Of a DNA stretch of 39,012 nt, positions 22,009-30,681 are shown in pieces; the first letter of the stretch is position 1, and the number at the start of each line of letters is the position of its first letter. A model generated the notes under the pieces. It was not told the origin of the DNA. It saw only the letters and a list, made by a program, of their open reading frames with translations, and made no database searches. The stretch spans positions 1-39,012 of the forward strand of contig CAYTPY010000012.1 of NCBI GenBank assembly GCA_964439725.1, written 5' to 3'. Both the position numbers and the translations under genes were made by a program. Source of the stretch: Croceibacterium_A sp964439725 (GTDB lineage Bacteria; Pseudomonadota; Alphaproteobacteria; Sphingomonadales; Sphingomonadaceae).

Positions 22009-24879
22009 TCAGTCGCCGAAGGTCCGCTGCCACCATCCGCGACGCGGGGGCGCCGTGGTTTCGTCGGCGGCCGGTTCTGCGACCACTTCAGCGGTAGCCG
22101 CCGTGGACTCAGGCTTGACGTCCGGTTGAGGCTGGGGATCAGGAGCCGAAGCGGCTTGCGCTTCCGGCTCTTCTGCCACCGGTTCAGCCTTCTTGCGCCG
22201 CGTACGCTTGGGCTTCTCGGCAATGGGCTCTGGGGCCACTTCCGCGATCTCCGCTGGGGCGACATCCTCCGGTGCAGTCTCAGCTTCCACCACCGGTTCG
22301 GCCTTCTTGCGGCGTGTGCGCGGCTTGGGGGCAGGCGGCTCCGCCGGCTCGGGAGCGGCTTCCGCTTTCGGTGCTTCCGTGGCTTCTTCGGTAGAAGCCT
22401 CTGAGACAGGTTCCTCGGCCTTTTTCCGGCGACTGCGGCGCTTGGGCGCCGCCGGCGCTTCGGCAGCTTCTTGCGGCTCGGCCGAGGCAGCTTCGGCGCT
22501 GGCTTGTTCGGCAATGGCCTCGCCTGCTTCGGATCCTTCAAAACCGCTGGTTTCGATCACATCCGCAGCTTCTGAGCCGGTCTCCGCGTGGCCTTCGTCC
22601 TCGTCTTGACCTTCGCTCTCGCCATTCGCCTCACCCTCGTGGTGGGGCTCGCTCTCGCCGTCCGGCCTGCGACGCCTGCGGCGACCGCCACGGCGTCGAC
22701 GCTTACGCGGACGGTCCTCACCATCCCCGTCGGCATCGCGCGGTGGCGAGCCATTCTCGCTCCCGCTCTCATCATCAGCGTCCGACTCGTCGTGGCTTTC
22801 GCCGTCTCCATCCTCGCCGTCAGAGTCGTCGGGACCAGAGTGCTCTTCGCCGTCGTCATGACGGTTCCGGCCGCGTCCGCCGCGCCGGCGCCTGCGGCGC
22901 TTGCTCGAACGATCCTCGTCGTCCTCAGACGAGCGCGCGGATCGCTCCTCGCGCTCTTCCTGGTCTTCGTCTTCGTCCTCCGGATAAGCCTCGTCTTCCG
23001 CTTCTTCGACGATGGGCTCGAACTTCGGCGTCGTGGTGGGGCGCGGTCCAGTGCTGACCGCGCGCATTTTGGCGCCTTCCTGCTCACCTTCAGGGATGAC
23101 CTCGACGGTTACCCCATATCGATCCTCGATCTCGGCAAGGTCGGCGCGCTTGGCGTTGAGCAGGTAAACGGCCGCTTCGGTCGACGCGTACAGCGTTACC
23201 GTGGTGCCTTTACCCTTGGCAGCTTCGTCTTCGATCAGGCGGAGGGCCGAAAGGCCGGCGCTCGATGCCGTGCGGACCAGCCCGGTGCCATCGCAGTGTG
23301 GGCAAGAACGCGTGGTGGCTTCGAGTACTCCGGTGCGAAGCCGCTGACGGCTCATCTCCATCAGACCGAAGCCCGAGATGCGGCCGACCTGAATCCGCGC
23401 GCGGTCGTTCTTCAGCGCGTCCTTCATCGCCTTTTCGACCTTACGGACGTTAGATCCGTATTCCATGTCGATGAAGTCGATGACTACGAGCCCAGCCATG
23501 TCGCGCAGGCGAAGCTGACGCGCGATCTCGCGCGCTGCCTCGAGGTTGGTGTTGAGCGCCGTCGCCTCGATGCCGTGCTCCTTGGTAGAGCGACCCGAGT
23601 TGATGTCGATCGAGACGAGCGCTTCGGTCGGATTAATGACGAGGTAGCCGCCGCTCTTCAGCTGTACGACCGGGTCGTACATGGCCGAAAGCTGGTCTTC
23701 CGCGCCGTAGCGCTGGAACAGCGGCACTGGATCCGCATACTGCTTCACCCGCCGGGCATGGCTCGGCATCAGCAGCTTCATGAATTCCTTCGCCGCGCGG
23801 TAACCGCCTTCTCCTTCTACGACGACTTCTTCGATCTCCTTGTTGTAGATGTCCCGGATAGCGCGCTTGATCAGGTCGCTGTCCGAATGGATCAGCGCCG
23901 GCGCGCTTGAAGCTAACGTGTTCTCTCGAATCTCGTCCCACAAGCGGGCTAAGTAGTCGAAGTCCCGTTTGATCTCAGTCTTGGTGCGCTGCAGGCCGGC
24001 GGTACGGACGATCAGGCCCATGCTCTTGGGCAGGTTCAGTTCGCCTACGATCTGCTTCAGCCGCTTCCGGTCGCTCGCGGAGTTGATCTTGCGGCTGATG
24101 CCGCCGCCGTGGCCGGAGTTTGGCATCAGCACGCAGTAGCGTCCGGCGAGGCTGAGGTATGTGGTCAGCGCCGCGCCCTTGTTGCCACGCTCTTCCTTCA
24201 CGACCTGGACCAGCAGCACTTGACGCCGCTGGATTACGTCCTGAATCTTGTAGCGGCGGCGCAGGGCCTGCCGCTTGGCGCGAAGCTCGTCAATTTCCTT
24301 GGCGCGCGAGCGTCCACCGCCGTGACGGCGGCCCCTGCCACCGCGACCGCGCGAAGCGGGCTCGCCTTCTTCGTCCACGACTATGTCGCGATCGGATTCG
24401 TCCTCGTCATTCTCGTCTTCGGTGCCGTTCTCGACGTGACCGTCCTCGATCGTCGCAACCTCGTCGCCGTCACCGCTGTCGATCTCTTCGACGTGCGAGG
24501 ATTCCTCGTCGTCTTCGTCGTTGTCCTCCCCATCGCCCCGTTCGAAGTCCTCTTCGTCCTCGTGGGCACGAAGCGCGGCTTCTTCCTCAGCGTGTGCGCG
24601 CTCTTCGGCAAGAAGCGCCTCACGATCGGACTGAGGTATCTGATAATAGTCGGGATGGATTTCGCTGAAGGCGAGGAAGCCGTGCCGATTGCCGCCGAAG
24701 TCGACAAATGCCGCCTGCAGCGAAGGTTCGACCCTGGTTACCTTGGCGAGATAGATGTTGCCCTTGATCTGCTTGTGCTCGGCAGATTCAAAGTCGAACT
24801 CCTCTATCCGGTTACCCTTGAGCACCGCCACCCGGGTTTCTTCCGGGTGGCGCGCATCGATTAACATGCGCGTTGCCAT
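22009..24879 (-). CDS. rne: Ribonuclease E
   Basis: A 956-residue endoribonuclease that initiates mRNA decay and processes rRNA/tRNA. It starts MATRMLIDARHPEETRVAVL. The S1 domain is split by an acidic, then Arg/Gly-rich, insertion (about residues 95-195). The DNase I-like catalytic region carries the metal-binding aspartates in VSIDINSGRS (near residue 425) and VVIDFIDME (near 467). The zinc-link motif CPHCDGTG is near 525. From about residue 620 to the end the protein is predicted disordered: acidic tracts, Arg-rich patches such as KRRRRGGRRRR, and three copies of an RRKKAEPV-like block. This tail would bind RNA and degradosome partners. A 420-bp divergent region precedes it. Confidence 0.96.
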   Translation of the reverse strand: MATRMLIDARHPEETRVAVLKGNRIEEFDFESAEHKQIKGNIYLAKVTRVEPSLQAAFVDFGGNRHGFLAFSEIHPDYYQIPQSDREALLAEERAHAEEEAALRAHEDEEDFERGDGEDNDEDDEESSHVEEIDSGDGDEVATIEDGHVENGTEDENDEDESDRDIVVDEEGEPASRGRGGRGRRHGGGRSRAKEIDELRAKRQALRRRYKIQDVIQRRQVLLVQVVKEERGNKGAALTTYLSLAGRYCVLMPNSGHGGGISRKINSASDRKRLKQIVGELNLPKSMGLIVRTAGLQRTKTEIKRDFDYLARLWDEIRENTLASSAPALIHSDSDLIKRAIRDIYNKEIEEVVVEGEGGYRAAKEFMKLLMPSHARRVKQYADPVPLFQRYGAEDQLSAMYDPVVQLKSGGYLVINPTEALVSIDINSGRSTKEHGIEATALNTNLEAAREIARQLRLRDMAGLVVIDFIDMEYGSNVRKVEKAMKDALKNDRARIQVGRISGFGLMEMSRQRLRTGVLEATTRSCPHCDGTGLVRTASSAGLSALRLIEDEAAKGKGTTVTLYASTEAAVYLLNAKRADLAEIEDRYGVTVEVIPEGEQEGAKMRAVSTGPRPTTTPKFEPIVEEAEDEAYPEDEDEDQEEREERSARSSEDDEDRSSKRRRRRRGGRGRNRHDDGEEHSGPDDSDGEDGDGESHDESDADDESGSENGSPPRDADGDGEDRPRKRRRRGGRRRRRRPDGESEPHHEGEANGESEGQDEDEGHAETGSEAADVIETSGFEGSEAGEAIAEQASAEAASAEPQEAAEAPAAPKRRSRRKKAEEPVSEASTEEATEAPKAEAAPEPAEPPAPKPRTRRKKAEPVVEAETAPEDVAPAEIAEVAPEPIAEKPKRTRRKKAEPVAEEPEAQAASAPDPQPQPDVKPESTAATAEVVAEPAADETTAPPRRGWWQRTFGD

Positions 24880-25299
24880 TGAATAGTCTCCCGGCGCGCG
24901 CAGCCATCAGGGCGGGATACTCAACTGAGCCCCGTGCCGGAACGCGCCGATCTGTGTGGATTCCGCCGCGAATGCGGGCGGAGAATGAACAAGCGTCGAT
25001 GACCCGTTGGCCAGCAGCGCCGCGGAATGCGTCTGCCATAGCGAAAAGGCGCAGGGGTACAGTCTGCGCGAGGGCCACCGCCGAGACGCAACCGAACGGT
25101 TGCGAATTGGCAGAATGGCTCTGTCTTATCATTACGGCGTCAACCTGCTTACGTATCCGGAGCGGCAGGGCGCGGCCCCGAAGTGCCCGGATGGCCACGG
25201 CCTCCGGAACGGCGAGTAGCTAGCATCGGGGATAAGCCTCGGCAACCTTATTGCGCGGCGCGGCAGAATTCCCTTGGTGAACGGATTAACGCCGCTAAC
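24880..25299. promoter_or_regulatory. 420-bp divergent region: rne leader and amidase promoter
   Basis: No convincing gene lies here. On the minus strand it should contain the rne promoter and long 5' leader; on the plus strand, the promoter of the amidase-PBP1A genes. Visible elements are the 25087-25104 hairpin and a second one, TCCGCC (24962-24967) with GGCGGA (24977-24982). A possible minus-strand -35 box TTGACG (complement of 25138-25143) has only a poor -10 at 17 bases. rne mRNAs in other bacteria are autoregulated through their leader, so a similar role is plausible but not shown. Confidence 0.5.
25087..25104. promoter_or_regulatory. Perfect 7-bp hairpin in the rne leader region
   Basis: CGCAACC (25087-25093) and GGTTGCG (25098-25104) enclose a GAAC loop (GTTC on the rne strand). 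If transcription of rne starts upstream, this folds in its mRNA leader about 210 bases before the start codon. It could also be an operator dyad in the divergent promoter. Confidence 0.4.
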
Positions 25300-26187
25300 G
25301 TGACTCTGGGGATGGTCTATCGCATACAGATTGGCTTGGTTTTTCTGGCGCCCGTGCTCCTGCTTGCCGCGATTTACGTCGTCGGCAACGCGCTGGAGCT
25401 GCGCGCGCCATTAATGGGCCGCGACTATGTAGTAAGGCTGGCTCTGCCCGAAGCCGGAGAGCCAGTGGGGCTTCCGCCGGTCCAGGGGCCGCCCGATCCG
25501 ACACGGCCACTGGTCGTGATCGATCCCGGCCATGGCGGCCATGATCCCGGAGCGAGTGGCGCGGGACTGCGCGAAAAGACGCTTGCGCTCGCGCTGGCCC
25601 GAGCGTTGCGCGACGAACTCTTGCGCGGGGGCGGCGTCCGCGTCGCGCTAACTAGAGATGGCGACAAGTTCCTGGTCCTGGAGGAGCGAGCCGAGATCGC
25701 CCGGCAACTGGGTGCCGACCTGTTCCTGTCGATCCACGCCGACTCGGCGGGTGAGAAGGAAGGGGTGAGCGGAGCAAGCGTGTACACGTTGTCCGCCGAC
25801 GCATCGAGCGAAGCGGCAGCGCGCTTCGCGGCCCGCGAGAACAACGCCGATCTGGTCAACGGCGTACCGCTCGCCAACCAGGAGGCCGAGGTGAACGCCA
25901 TTCTGATCGAACTGGCTCAGCGGCAAGCGCAGGAGCGATCGGACGAGTTTGCGGGACTGATCGTCCGCGAAGGGCAGGGTACGCTGGATTTCCACCCGCA
26001 GGCGCAGCGTTCAGCCGCACTCGCCGTACTTCGCTCGCCCGATGTGCCATCTGCCCTGTTCGAGGCGGGCTTCATCTCCAACCCAGATGAGGCGGGCCGT
26101 CTCGCCTCGATCGAGGGGCAGGCGCGCTTCGCTGAGGCGCTGGCCCGTGCCATTCGCGTTTATTTCGCGAGGCAGGACGGGACCTGA
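25300..26187 (+). CDS. N-acetylmuramoyl-L-alanine amidase (Amidase_3), membrane-anchored
   Basis: A 295-residue AmiC-type zinc amidase that cleaves the lactyl-peptide bond of peptidoglycan in the periplasm. An N-terminal hydrophobic segment (about residues 12-30) is an uncleaved anchor or signal. The Amidase_3 domain has VVIDPGHGGHDPGASG (first zinc His, near residue 79), the Glu in GLREKTLALA, the second His in LFLSIHADSA and the catalytic Glu in FEAGFISNPDEA. No AMIN domain is present. Start is uncertain between GTG 25300 and ATG 25312; neither has a strong ribosome binding site. It lies 82 bases upstream of the PBP1A gene, a peptidoglycan pairing typical of this rne neighbourhood. Confidence 0.88.
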   Translation: MTLGMVYRIQIGLVFLAPVLLLAAIYVVGNALELRAPLMGRDYVVRLALPEAGEPVGLPPVQGPPDPTRPLVVIDPGHGGHDPGASGAGLREKTLALALARALRDELLRGGGVRVALTRDGDKFLVLEERAEIARQLGADLFLSIHADSAGEKEGVSGASVYTLSADASSEAAARFAARENNADLVNGVPLANQEAEVNAILIELAQRQAQERSDEFAGLIVREGQGTLDFHPQAQRSAALAVLRSPDVPSALFEAGFISNPDEAGRLASIEGQARFAEALARAIRVYFARQDGT

Positions 26188-26269
26188 GCGGGGACACCAA
26201 GCAGCGTCTGGCCATTTGTCGCAACGTTCTGGCGCGTTACGGAACCAGCGTGCTAAAGGCGAAGCCACG

Positions 26270-28792
26270 ATGGCCGATACCGAGATGAATGCGGGCGAGA
26301 ACGTCAAGTATCGCATCCGCCGTGACACACGCGGAGCGATGGAATGGTTCCGCGCGAACTGGCGCAACAAGTGGTGGTTCCGCTGGGGTGCCATGGCGCT
26401 CGCCGGGCTCCTGGCGGTTTGGATCGTCGCCTGGGCAGTGCTGGGGCGCGGCTTGCCGGACGCCGGCGCGCTGCTCGAATATGAACCGCCACTACCCAGC
26501 GTCGTGCGCGGGGCGGATGGGGAGATTGCGCACACTTATGCGCGCGAACGCCGCGTGCAGCTGCAGTTCAAAGATTTTCCGGCGCAACTGGTGAACGCTT
26601 ACACTTCGGCGGAAGACAAGACGTTCTGGACCCATGGCGGCATCGACGTCACCGGTACCGCGAACGCGGTGTTCGATTACGTCAGCAAGATGGGTTCGGG
26701 AACGCGCGCGGTGGGCGGCTCGACTATTACGCAGCAGGTTGCAAAGAACATCCTCCTGGGCAACGAATACTCGGTTACGCGCAAGCTCAAGGAGATGATC
26801 CTCGCCCGCCGGATTGAAGGCGTTCTGTCCAAGCGCGAGATCATGGAGCTTTATCTCAACGAGATCCCGCTCGGCCGTCGCAGCTTTGGCGTGCAAGCGG
26901 CAGCGCGAGCCTATTTCGACAAGGACGTTGGCGATCTCGATCTTCACGAAATGGCGTTTCTCGCTATCCTTCCGAAAGCGCCGGAGCGTTACGGACGCGC
27001 CAATTTTCGCGAGGAGGCGCTCGGCCGCCGCAACTTTGTGATCAACGCGATGGTCCAGAACGGTCATATCACCGCGGCGCAGGCAGAAGCGGCCAAAGCT
27101 GAACCGCTTGGCCTGATCCGGCAGCAGCCGGAGCCTCGTTCGGTGGACGCCGGCTATTTTCTGGAAGAAGTGCGTCGGCAGCTAATCGCGCGCTATGGTG
27201 AGCAGGCCGAAGATGGGCCTCACAGCGTTTACGCGGGCGGTTTGTGGGTGCGCACCTCCCTCGATACCGAGATGCAGGCCGCGGCGCAGAAATCGCTTCG
27301 CGCCGGACTGTTGCGGTTTGCGGGTGGCCGCGCCTGGCACGGCCCGATCGCGACGATCAACCCCGACAACGGCGACCTCAAAGCACAGCTCGCTTCAACA
27401 AATATCGGGGTCAATCACGATAACTGGCGCGTCGGGGTGGTCACCGCCCGTAGTGGATCGTCTGCGACGATCGGTTTCGCCAATGGCGATGAGGGCCCCC
27501 TGACCGGGGTGCCGGAAGCCCTTAAGGTCGGCGATGTGACCGCCGTCGCGCCGAGCGGCAATGCTTGGGCAGTTCGAACGGTGCCGGAGGTACAGGGCGG
27601 CTTCCTAGCGATGGATCCCAACACCGGGCGCGTCCTGGCAATGCAGGGCGGATTCGACTTTCGGCTTAGCGACTTCAATCGCGCCACCCAGGCGCAGCGC
27701 CAGCCAGGCTCTACGATCAAGCCTTTTGTTTATTCGACCGGCTTGGACAACGGCATGACGCCGGCGACAATGGTTCCGGACCGGACGTTCTGTTATTATC
27801 AGGGCGCGAACCTGGGCGAGAAATGCTTCCGCAACTACGGGGGCGGTGGCGGCGGCGAGCACACGATGCGTTGGGGGCTCGAACAGTCACGCAACCTGAT
27901 GACGGTGCATATCGCGATGGATGCGGGGATGGAGAACGTCACTCGTACGTTTGAAAACGTCGGCATCGGCAAATACGATAATTATCCCTCATTCGCGCTG
28001 GGTGCCGGCGAGACCACCGTGATGAAGATGGTCAACGCCTATGCGGCGTTGGTCAATCACGGCGTTCAGCATGTGCCGACCTTGATCGATTACGTGCAGG
28101 ATCGGCGCGGCAAAGTGATCTGGCGGGCGGACCGCCGCGAGTGCCGCGGCTGCAACATGGCCGAATGGGATGGCAAGCCGATGCCGCGTCCGCGCGAGCA
28201 GGGCAAGCAAGTCATGGATCCCCGCACCGCCTATCAGGTGGTCCACATGCTCGAAGGGGTGGTGCAGCGCGGCACGGCCACCAGCCTGCGGGATCTCGAC
28301 ATGCCCCTTTTCGGCAAGACCGGCACCACCACTGGACCCACGGACGTGTGGTTCGTCGGCGGATCGCCCGATGTCGTGGCCGGGGTCTACCTGGGCTATG
28401 ATCAACCCCGCAGCCTTGGCGGATGGGCTCAAGGCGGCCGGATCGCCGCACCGATCTTCAAGCAGTTCGTGCAGGAAACCCGCGACAAGTGGCAGGGCCG
28501 CCCGTTTCTGGCGCCCGATGGCGTCCGGATGGTGCGGATCGATCGTCGTAGCGGCAGGCGCGTGTTCGACGGATGGCCCACCGACGATCCGCGCGCTGCG
28601 GTTATCTGGGAGGCGTTCAAGCCCGATACCGAGCCGCGGCGCACCGGCCGTCAGAACGAGACCGACCAGCTCCGCGACCTAATTCTGGCCCAGTTGCGCC
28701 GGTCGTCGTCCAGCGTCTTAGGCGCGAACGACGAAGTCGTTGAACAGGCGCCGCCGACTGACTTTGCCGAGGAGCAGGGCGGGCTTTACTAG
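26270..28792 (+). CDS. mrcA: Penicillin-binding protein 1A (bifunctional)
   Basis: An 840-residue class A PBP that polymerises and cross-links peptidoglycan. A cytoplasmic N-terminus and one TM helix (about residues 39-60) are followed by the GT51 glycosyltransferase domain with SAEDKTFWTHGGID (near 112), GGSTITQQVAKN and KREIMELYLNEIPLG. An OB-like insert comes next. The transpeptidase domain has SxxK in GSTIKPF (near 480), SxN as SRN in EQSRNLM (near 540) and KTG in FGKTGTTTG (near 683). The ATG at 26270 is chosen over a longer frame because MADTEMNAGENVKYRIRRD precedes the TM helix sensibly and an AAGG lies upstream. The C-terminal tail is Gln/Ser/Pro rich. Confidence 0.95.
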   Translation: MADTEMNAGENVKYRIRRDTRGAMEWFRANWRNKWWFRWGAMALAGLLAVWIVAWAVLGRGLPDAGALLEYEPPLPSVVRGADGEIAHTYARERRVQLQFKDFPAQLVNAYTSAEDKTFWTHGGIDVTGTANAVFDYVSKMGSGTRAVGGSTITQQVAKNILLGNEYSVTRKLKEMILARRIEGVLSKREIMELYLNEIPLGRRSFGVQAAARAYFDKDVGDLDLHEMAFLAILPKAPERYGRANFREEALGRRNFVINAMVQNGHITAAQAEAAKAEPLGLIRQQPEPRSVDAGYFLEEVRRQLIARYGEQAEDGPHSVYAGGLWVRTSLDTEMQAAAQKSLRAGLLRFAGGRAWHGPIATINPDNGDLKAQLASTNIGVNHDNWRVGVVTARSGSSATIGFANGDEGPLTGVPEALKVGDVTAVAPSGNAWAVRTVPEVQGGFLAMDPNTGRVLAMQGGFDFRLSDFNRATQAQRQPGSTIKPFVYSTGLDNGMTPATMVPDRTFCYYQGANLGEKCFRNYGGGGGGEHTMRWGLEQSRNLMTVHIAMDAGMENVTRTFENVGIGKYDNYPSFALGAGETTVMKMVNAYAALVNHGVQHVPTLIDYVQDRRGKVIWRADRRECRGCNMAEWDGKPMPRPREQGKQVMDPRTAYQVVHMLEGVVQRGTATSLRDLDMPLFGKTGTTTGPTDVWFVGGSPDVVAGVYLGYDQPRSLGGWAQGGRIAAPIFKQFVQETRDKWQGRPFLAPDGVRMVRIDRRSGRRVFDGWPTDDPRAAVIWEAFKPDTEPRRTGRQNETDQLRDLILAQLRRSSSSVLGANDEVVEQAPPTDFAEEQGGLY

Positions 28793-28859
28793 CCCCTTAT
28801 GGACTCTGTCCGTGAACCGGCGCATATCGTGTGCTGAAAATTGGGAGATCGATGCAGCC

Positions 28860-29402
28860 ATGATCAAGCGCCTGCTCCTCGCCGCAACGGCCGCCGCTAT
28901 GCTGGCGGCCACGCCCGCTACTGCTGCGCTTCAAGAGGGCGCCCGGGTTCCTTCATTGGTTGCGCAAGGGGCGCTGGCCGGCAAGAGCTTCAACTTCAAC
29001 TTGCAGCAGGAACTGCGCAAGGGGCCAGTGGTGCTGTACTTCTTCCCGAAGGCGTTCACTCCAGGATGCAATCTGGAAGCTCAGGCGTTCGCCGACGCAA
29101 CCGACGACTTCAAAGCGGCCGGCGCGCAAGTGGTAGGTATGTCGGGAGACACGCTGGAAGACCTCGCCAAGTTTTCAGAGAAAGAGTGCGGTGGCAAGTT
29201 CCCGGTGGCTCGGGCCACGCCTGCGACCATACAGGCCTTCGATGTCGCGCTGACGATGAATGGAGACCGCAACGATAACCTGACCGGCCGCACATCATAC
29301 GTCATCGCTCCCGACGGCCGGGTGGTGTTCGTTCATTCCGACCTCAACTGGGCAGAGCACGTCAGCAAAACACTGGCAGCGGTCAAGGCGCTCAAGAGCT
29401 GA
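28860..29402 (+). CDS. Exported peroxiredoxin (AhpC/TSA, BCP-like)
   Basis: A 180-residue thioredoxin-fold peroxidase. Residues 1-23 form a signal peptide (MIKRLLLAATAAAMLAATPATA), so the mature protein is periplasmic. The peroxidatic Cys lies in FTPGCNLEAQAF, in the usual TxxC setting. The C-x4-C arrangement of classic BCP/PrxQ is missing; a second Cys in SEKECGGKF could be the resolving residue. It should reduce peroxides using a periplasmic thiol donor that is not encoded here. A GGGAG precedes the ATG by about a dozen bases. It follows the PBP1A gene by 67 bases. Confidence 0.85.
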   Translation: MIKRLLLAATAAAMLAATPATAALQEGARVPSLVAQGALAGKSFNFNLQQELRKGPVVLYFFPKAFTPGCNLEAQAFADATDDFKAAGAQVVGMSGDTLEDLAKFSEKECGGKFPVARATPATIQAFDVALTMNGDRNDNLTGRTSYVIAPDGRVVFVHSDLNWAEHVSKTLAAVKALKS

Positions 29403-29509
29403 CAGCTTGACCTTATAACAAGTCCGTCACTCGAACTGCGTGTCTGCTGCACGCGCGGTTTTCTCTGCGGGTTGTCTTCGCGGCGCTCGTCTCCACTTCC
29501 CCCAAGCAT

Positions 29510-29526
29510 GCGCCTGCGCTAGGCGC
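29510..29526 (+). promoter_or_regulatory. Hairpin in the prfB leader
   Basis: GCGCCT (29510-29515) and AGGCGC (29521-29526) pair around a five-base loop, 27 bases before the prfB ATG. It lies in the 151-base gap after the peroxiredoxin gene. It could be a weak terminator for the upstream gene (no T-run) or a leader element. Confidence 0.35.
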
Positions 29527-29553
29527 ACCCCGCGTTCTGACGGAGAGTTTTTC

Positions 29554-30681
29554 ATGCGTGCCGAAGGGCAGGCCCATATCGACCGGATTGAAGCTGCCCT
29601 GGCCCTTGTGCGTCGTTCGCTCGATTGGGACCGTGCAGTGCGCCGCCTAGACGAGCTCAACGCAAGGGTCGAGGATCCAACCTTGTGGGACGATCCGAAG
29701 CGTGCCGAGGAAGTGATGCGCGAACGGCGCCGGCTGGAAAGCGCGATCGGCACGGTCAACGAGATCAGCGGTGAGATGGCGGATGCCGTCGAGTTCGTAG
29801 AACTCGGGGAGATGGAAGGTGACGACGCTGTCATAGCCGAAGGCTTATCCAGCCTACAACGCCTTGCCGAACGCGCCGACGCGGACAAGGTCCACGCCTT
29901 GCTGGGCGGCGAGGCTGACGCCAATGACACTTACCTTGAGATTCACGCGGGTGCGGGCGGCACCGAGAGCCAAGATTGGGCGGAAATGCTGCTGCGCATG
30001 TACGCCCGCTGGGCTGAAAGGCGCGGCTACAAGGTCGAGACGGTGGAATATCAGGCCGGCGAACAGGCCGGGATCAAATCGGCGACGTTGCTGCTCAAAG
30101 GCGAGAACGCCTACGGTTACGCCAAGACGGAAAGTGGCGTCCATCGCCTGGTGCGGATCAGTCCTTATGACAGCTCGGCCCGCCGGCACACCTCGTTCAG
30201 CTCGGTTTGGGTCTATCCAGTGATCGACGACAGCATCGAGATCGAGATCAACGACGGCGATCTGAGGATCGACACTTATCGCTCAAGCGGTGCAGGCGGC
30301 CAGCACGTCAACACCACTGACAGTGCGGTGCGCATCACGCACATCCCCACGGGGATCGTCGTGGCCAGCCAAAACGATCGCAGCCAGCACAAGAACCGCG
30401 CCACGGCGATGAACATGCTCAAGGCCCGGCTTTACGAGGCCGAGCTGGCACGGCGAGAAGCTGCTGTCCTGGGGCAATACCAGAGCAAGACCGACATCGG
30501 CTGGGGCCACCAGATACGCAGCTACGTTCTGCAGCCATACCAGATGGTGAAGGACCTGCGTACCGGCGTGACCTCGAGTAGCCCGGACGACGTCCTCGAC
30601 GGCGAGATCGATGATTTCATCGCCGCGGCGCTCGCGCAACGGGTGACCGGTGAGACAGTCGAAGTGGAGGACGTAGATTGA
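29554..30681 (+). CDS. prfB: Peptide chain release factor 2
   Basis: A 375-residue RF2 that recognises UGA and UAA stop codons. The codon-recognition tripeptide region reads SPYDSSARRHTSF (near residue 203), where E. coli has SPF; the Tyr form is common in alphaproteobacteria. The catalytic GGQ is in SSGAGGQHVNTT (near residue 249). The frame is continuous, so the programmed +1 frameshift that regulates prfB in E. coli is absent. ATG 29554 is supported by CGGAGAG at 29541-29547; the frame is open further upstream but without conserved sequence. The stop overlaps the TTG of the methyltransferase gene, suggesting co-translation. Confidence 0.96.
   Translation: MRAEGQAHIDRIEAALALVRRSLDWDRAVRRLDELNARVEDPTLWDDPKRAEEVMRERRRLESAIGTVNEISGEMADAVEFVELGEMEGDDAVIAEGLSSLQRLAERADADKVHALLGGEADANDTYLEIHAGAGGTESQDWAEMLLRMYARWAERRGYKVETVEYQAGEQAGIKSATLLLKGENAYGYAKTESGVHRLVRISPYDSSARRHTSFSSVWVYPVIDDSIEIEINDGDLRIDTYRSSGAGGQHVNTTDSAVRITHIPTGIVVASQNDRSQHKNRATAMNMLKARLYEAELARREAAVLGQYQSKTDIGWGHQIRSYVLQPYQMVKDLRTGVTSSSPDDVLDGEIDDFIAAALAQRVTGETVEVEDVD

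Noticed and set aside
29554..29640. Programmed +1 frameshift in prfB as in E. coli
   Set aside because: The reading frame is continuous from the ATG, with no internal UGA.
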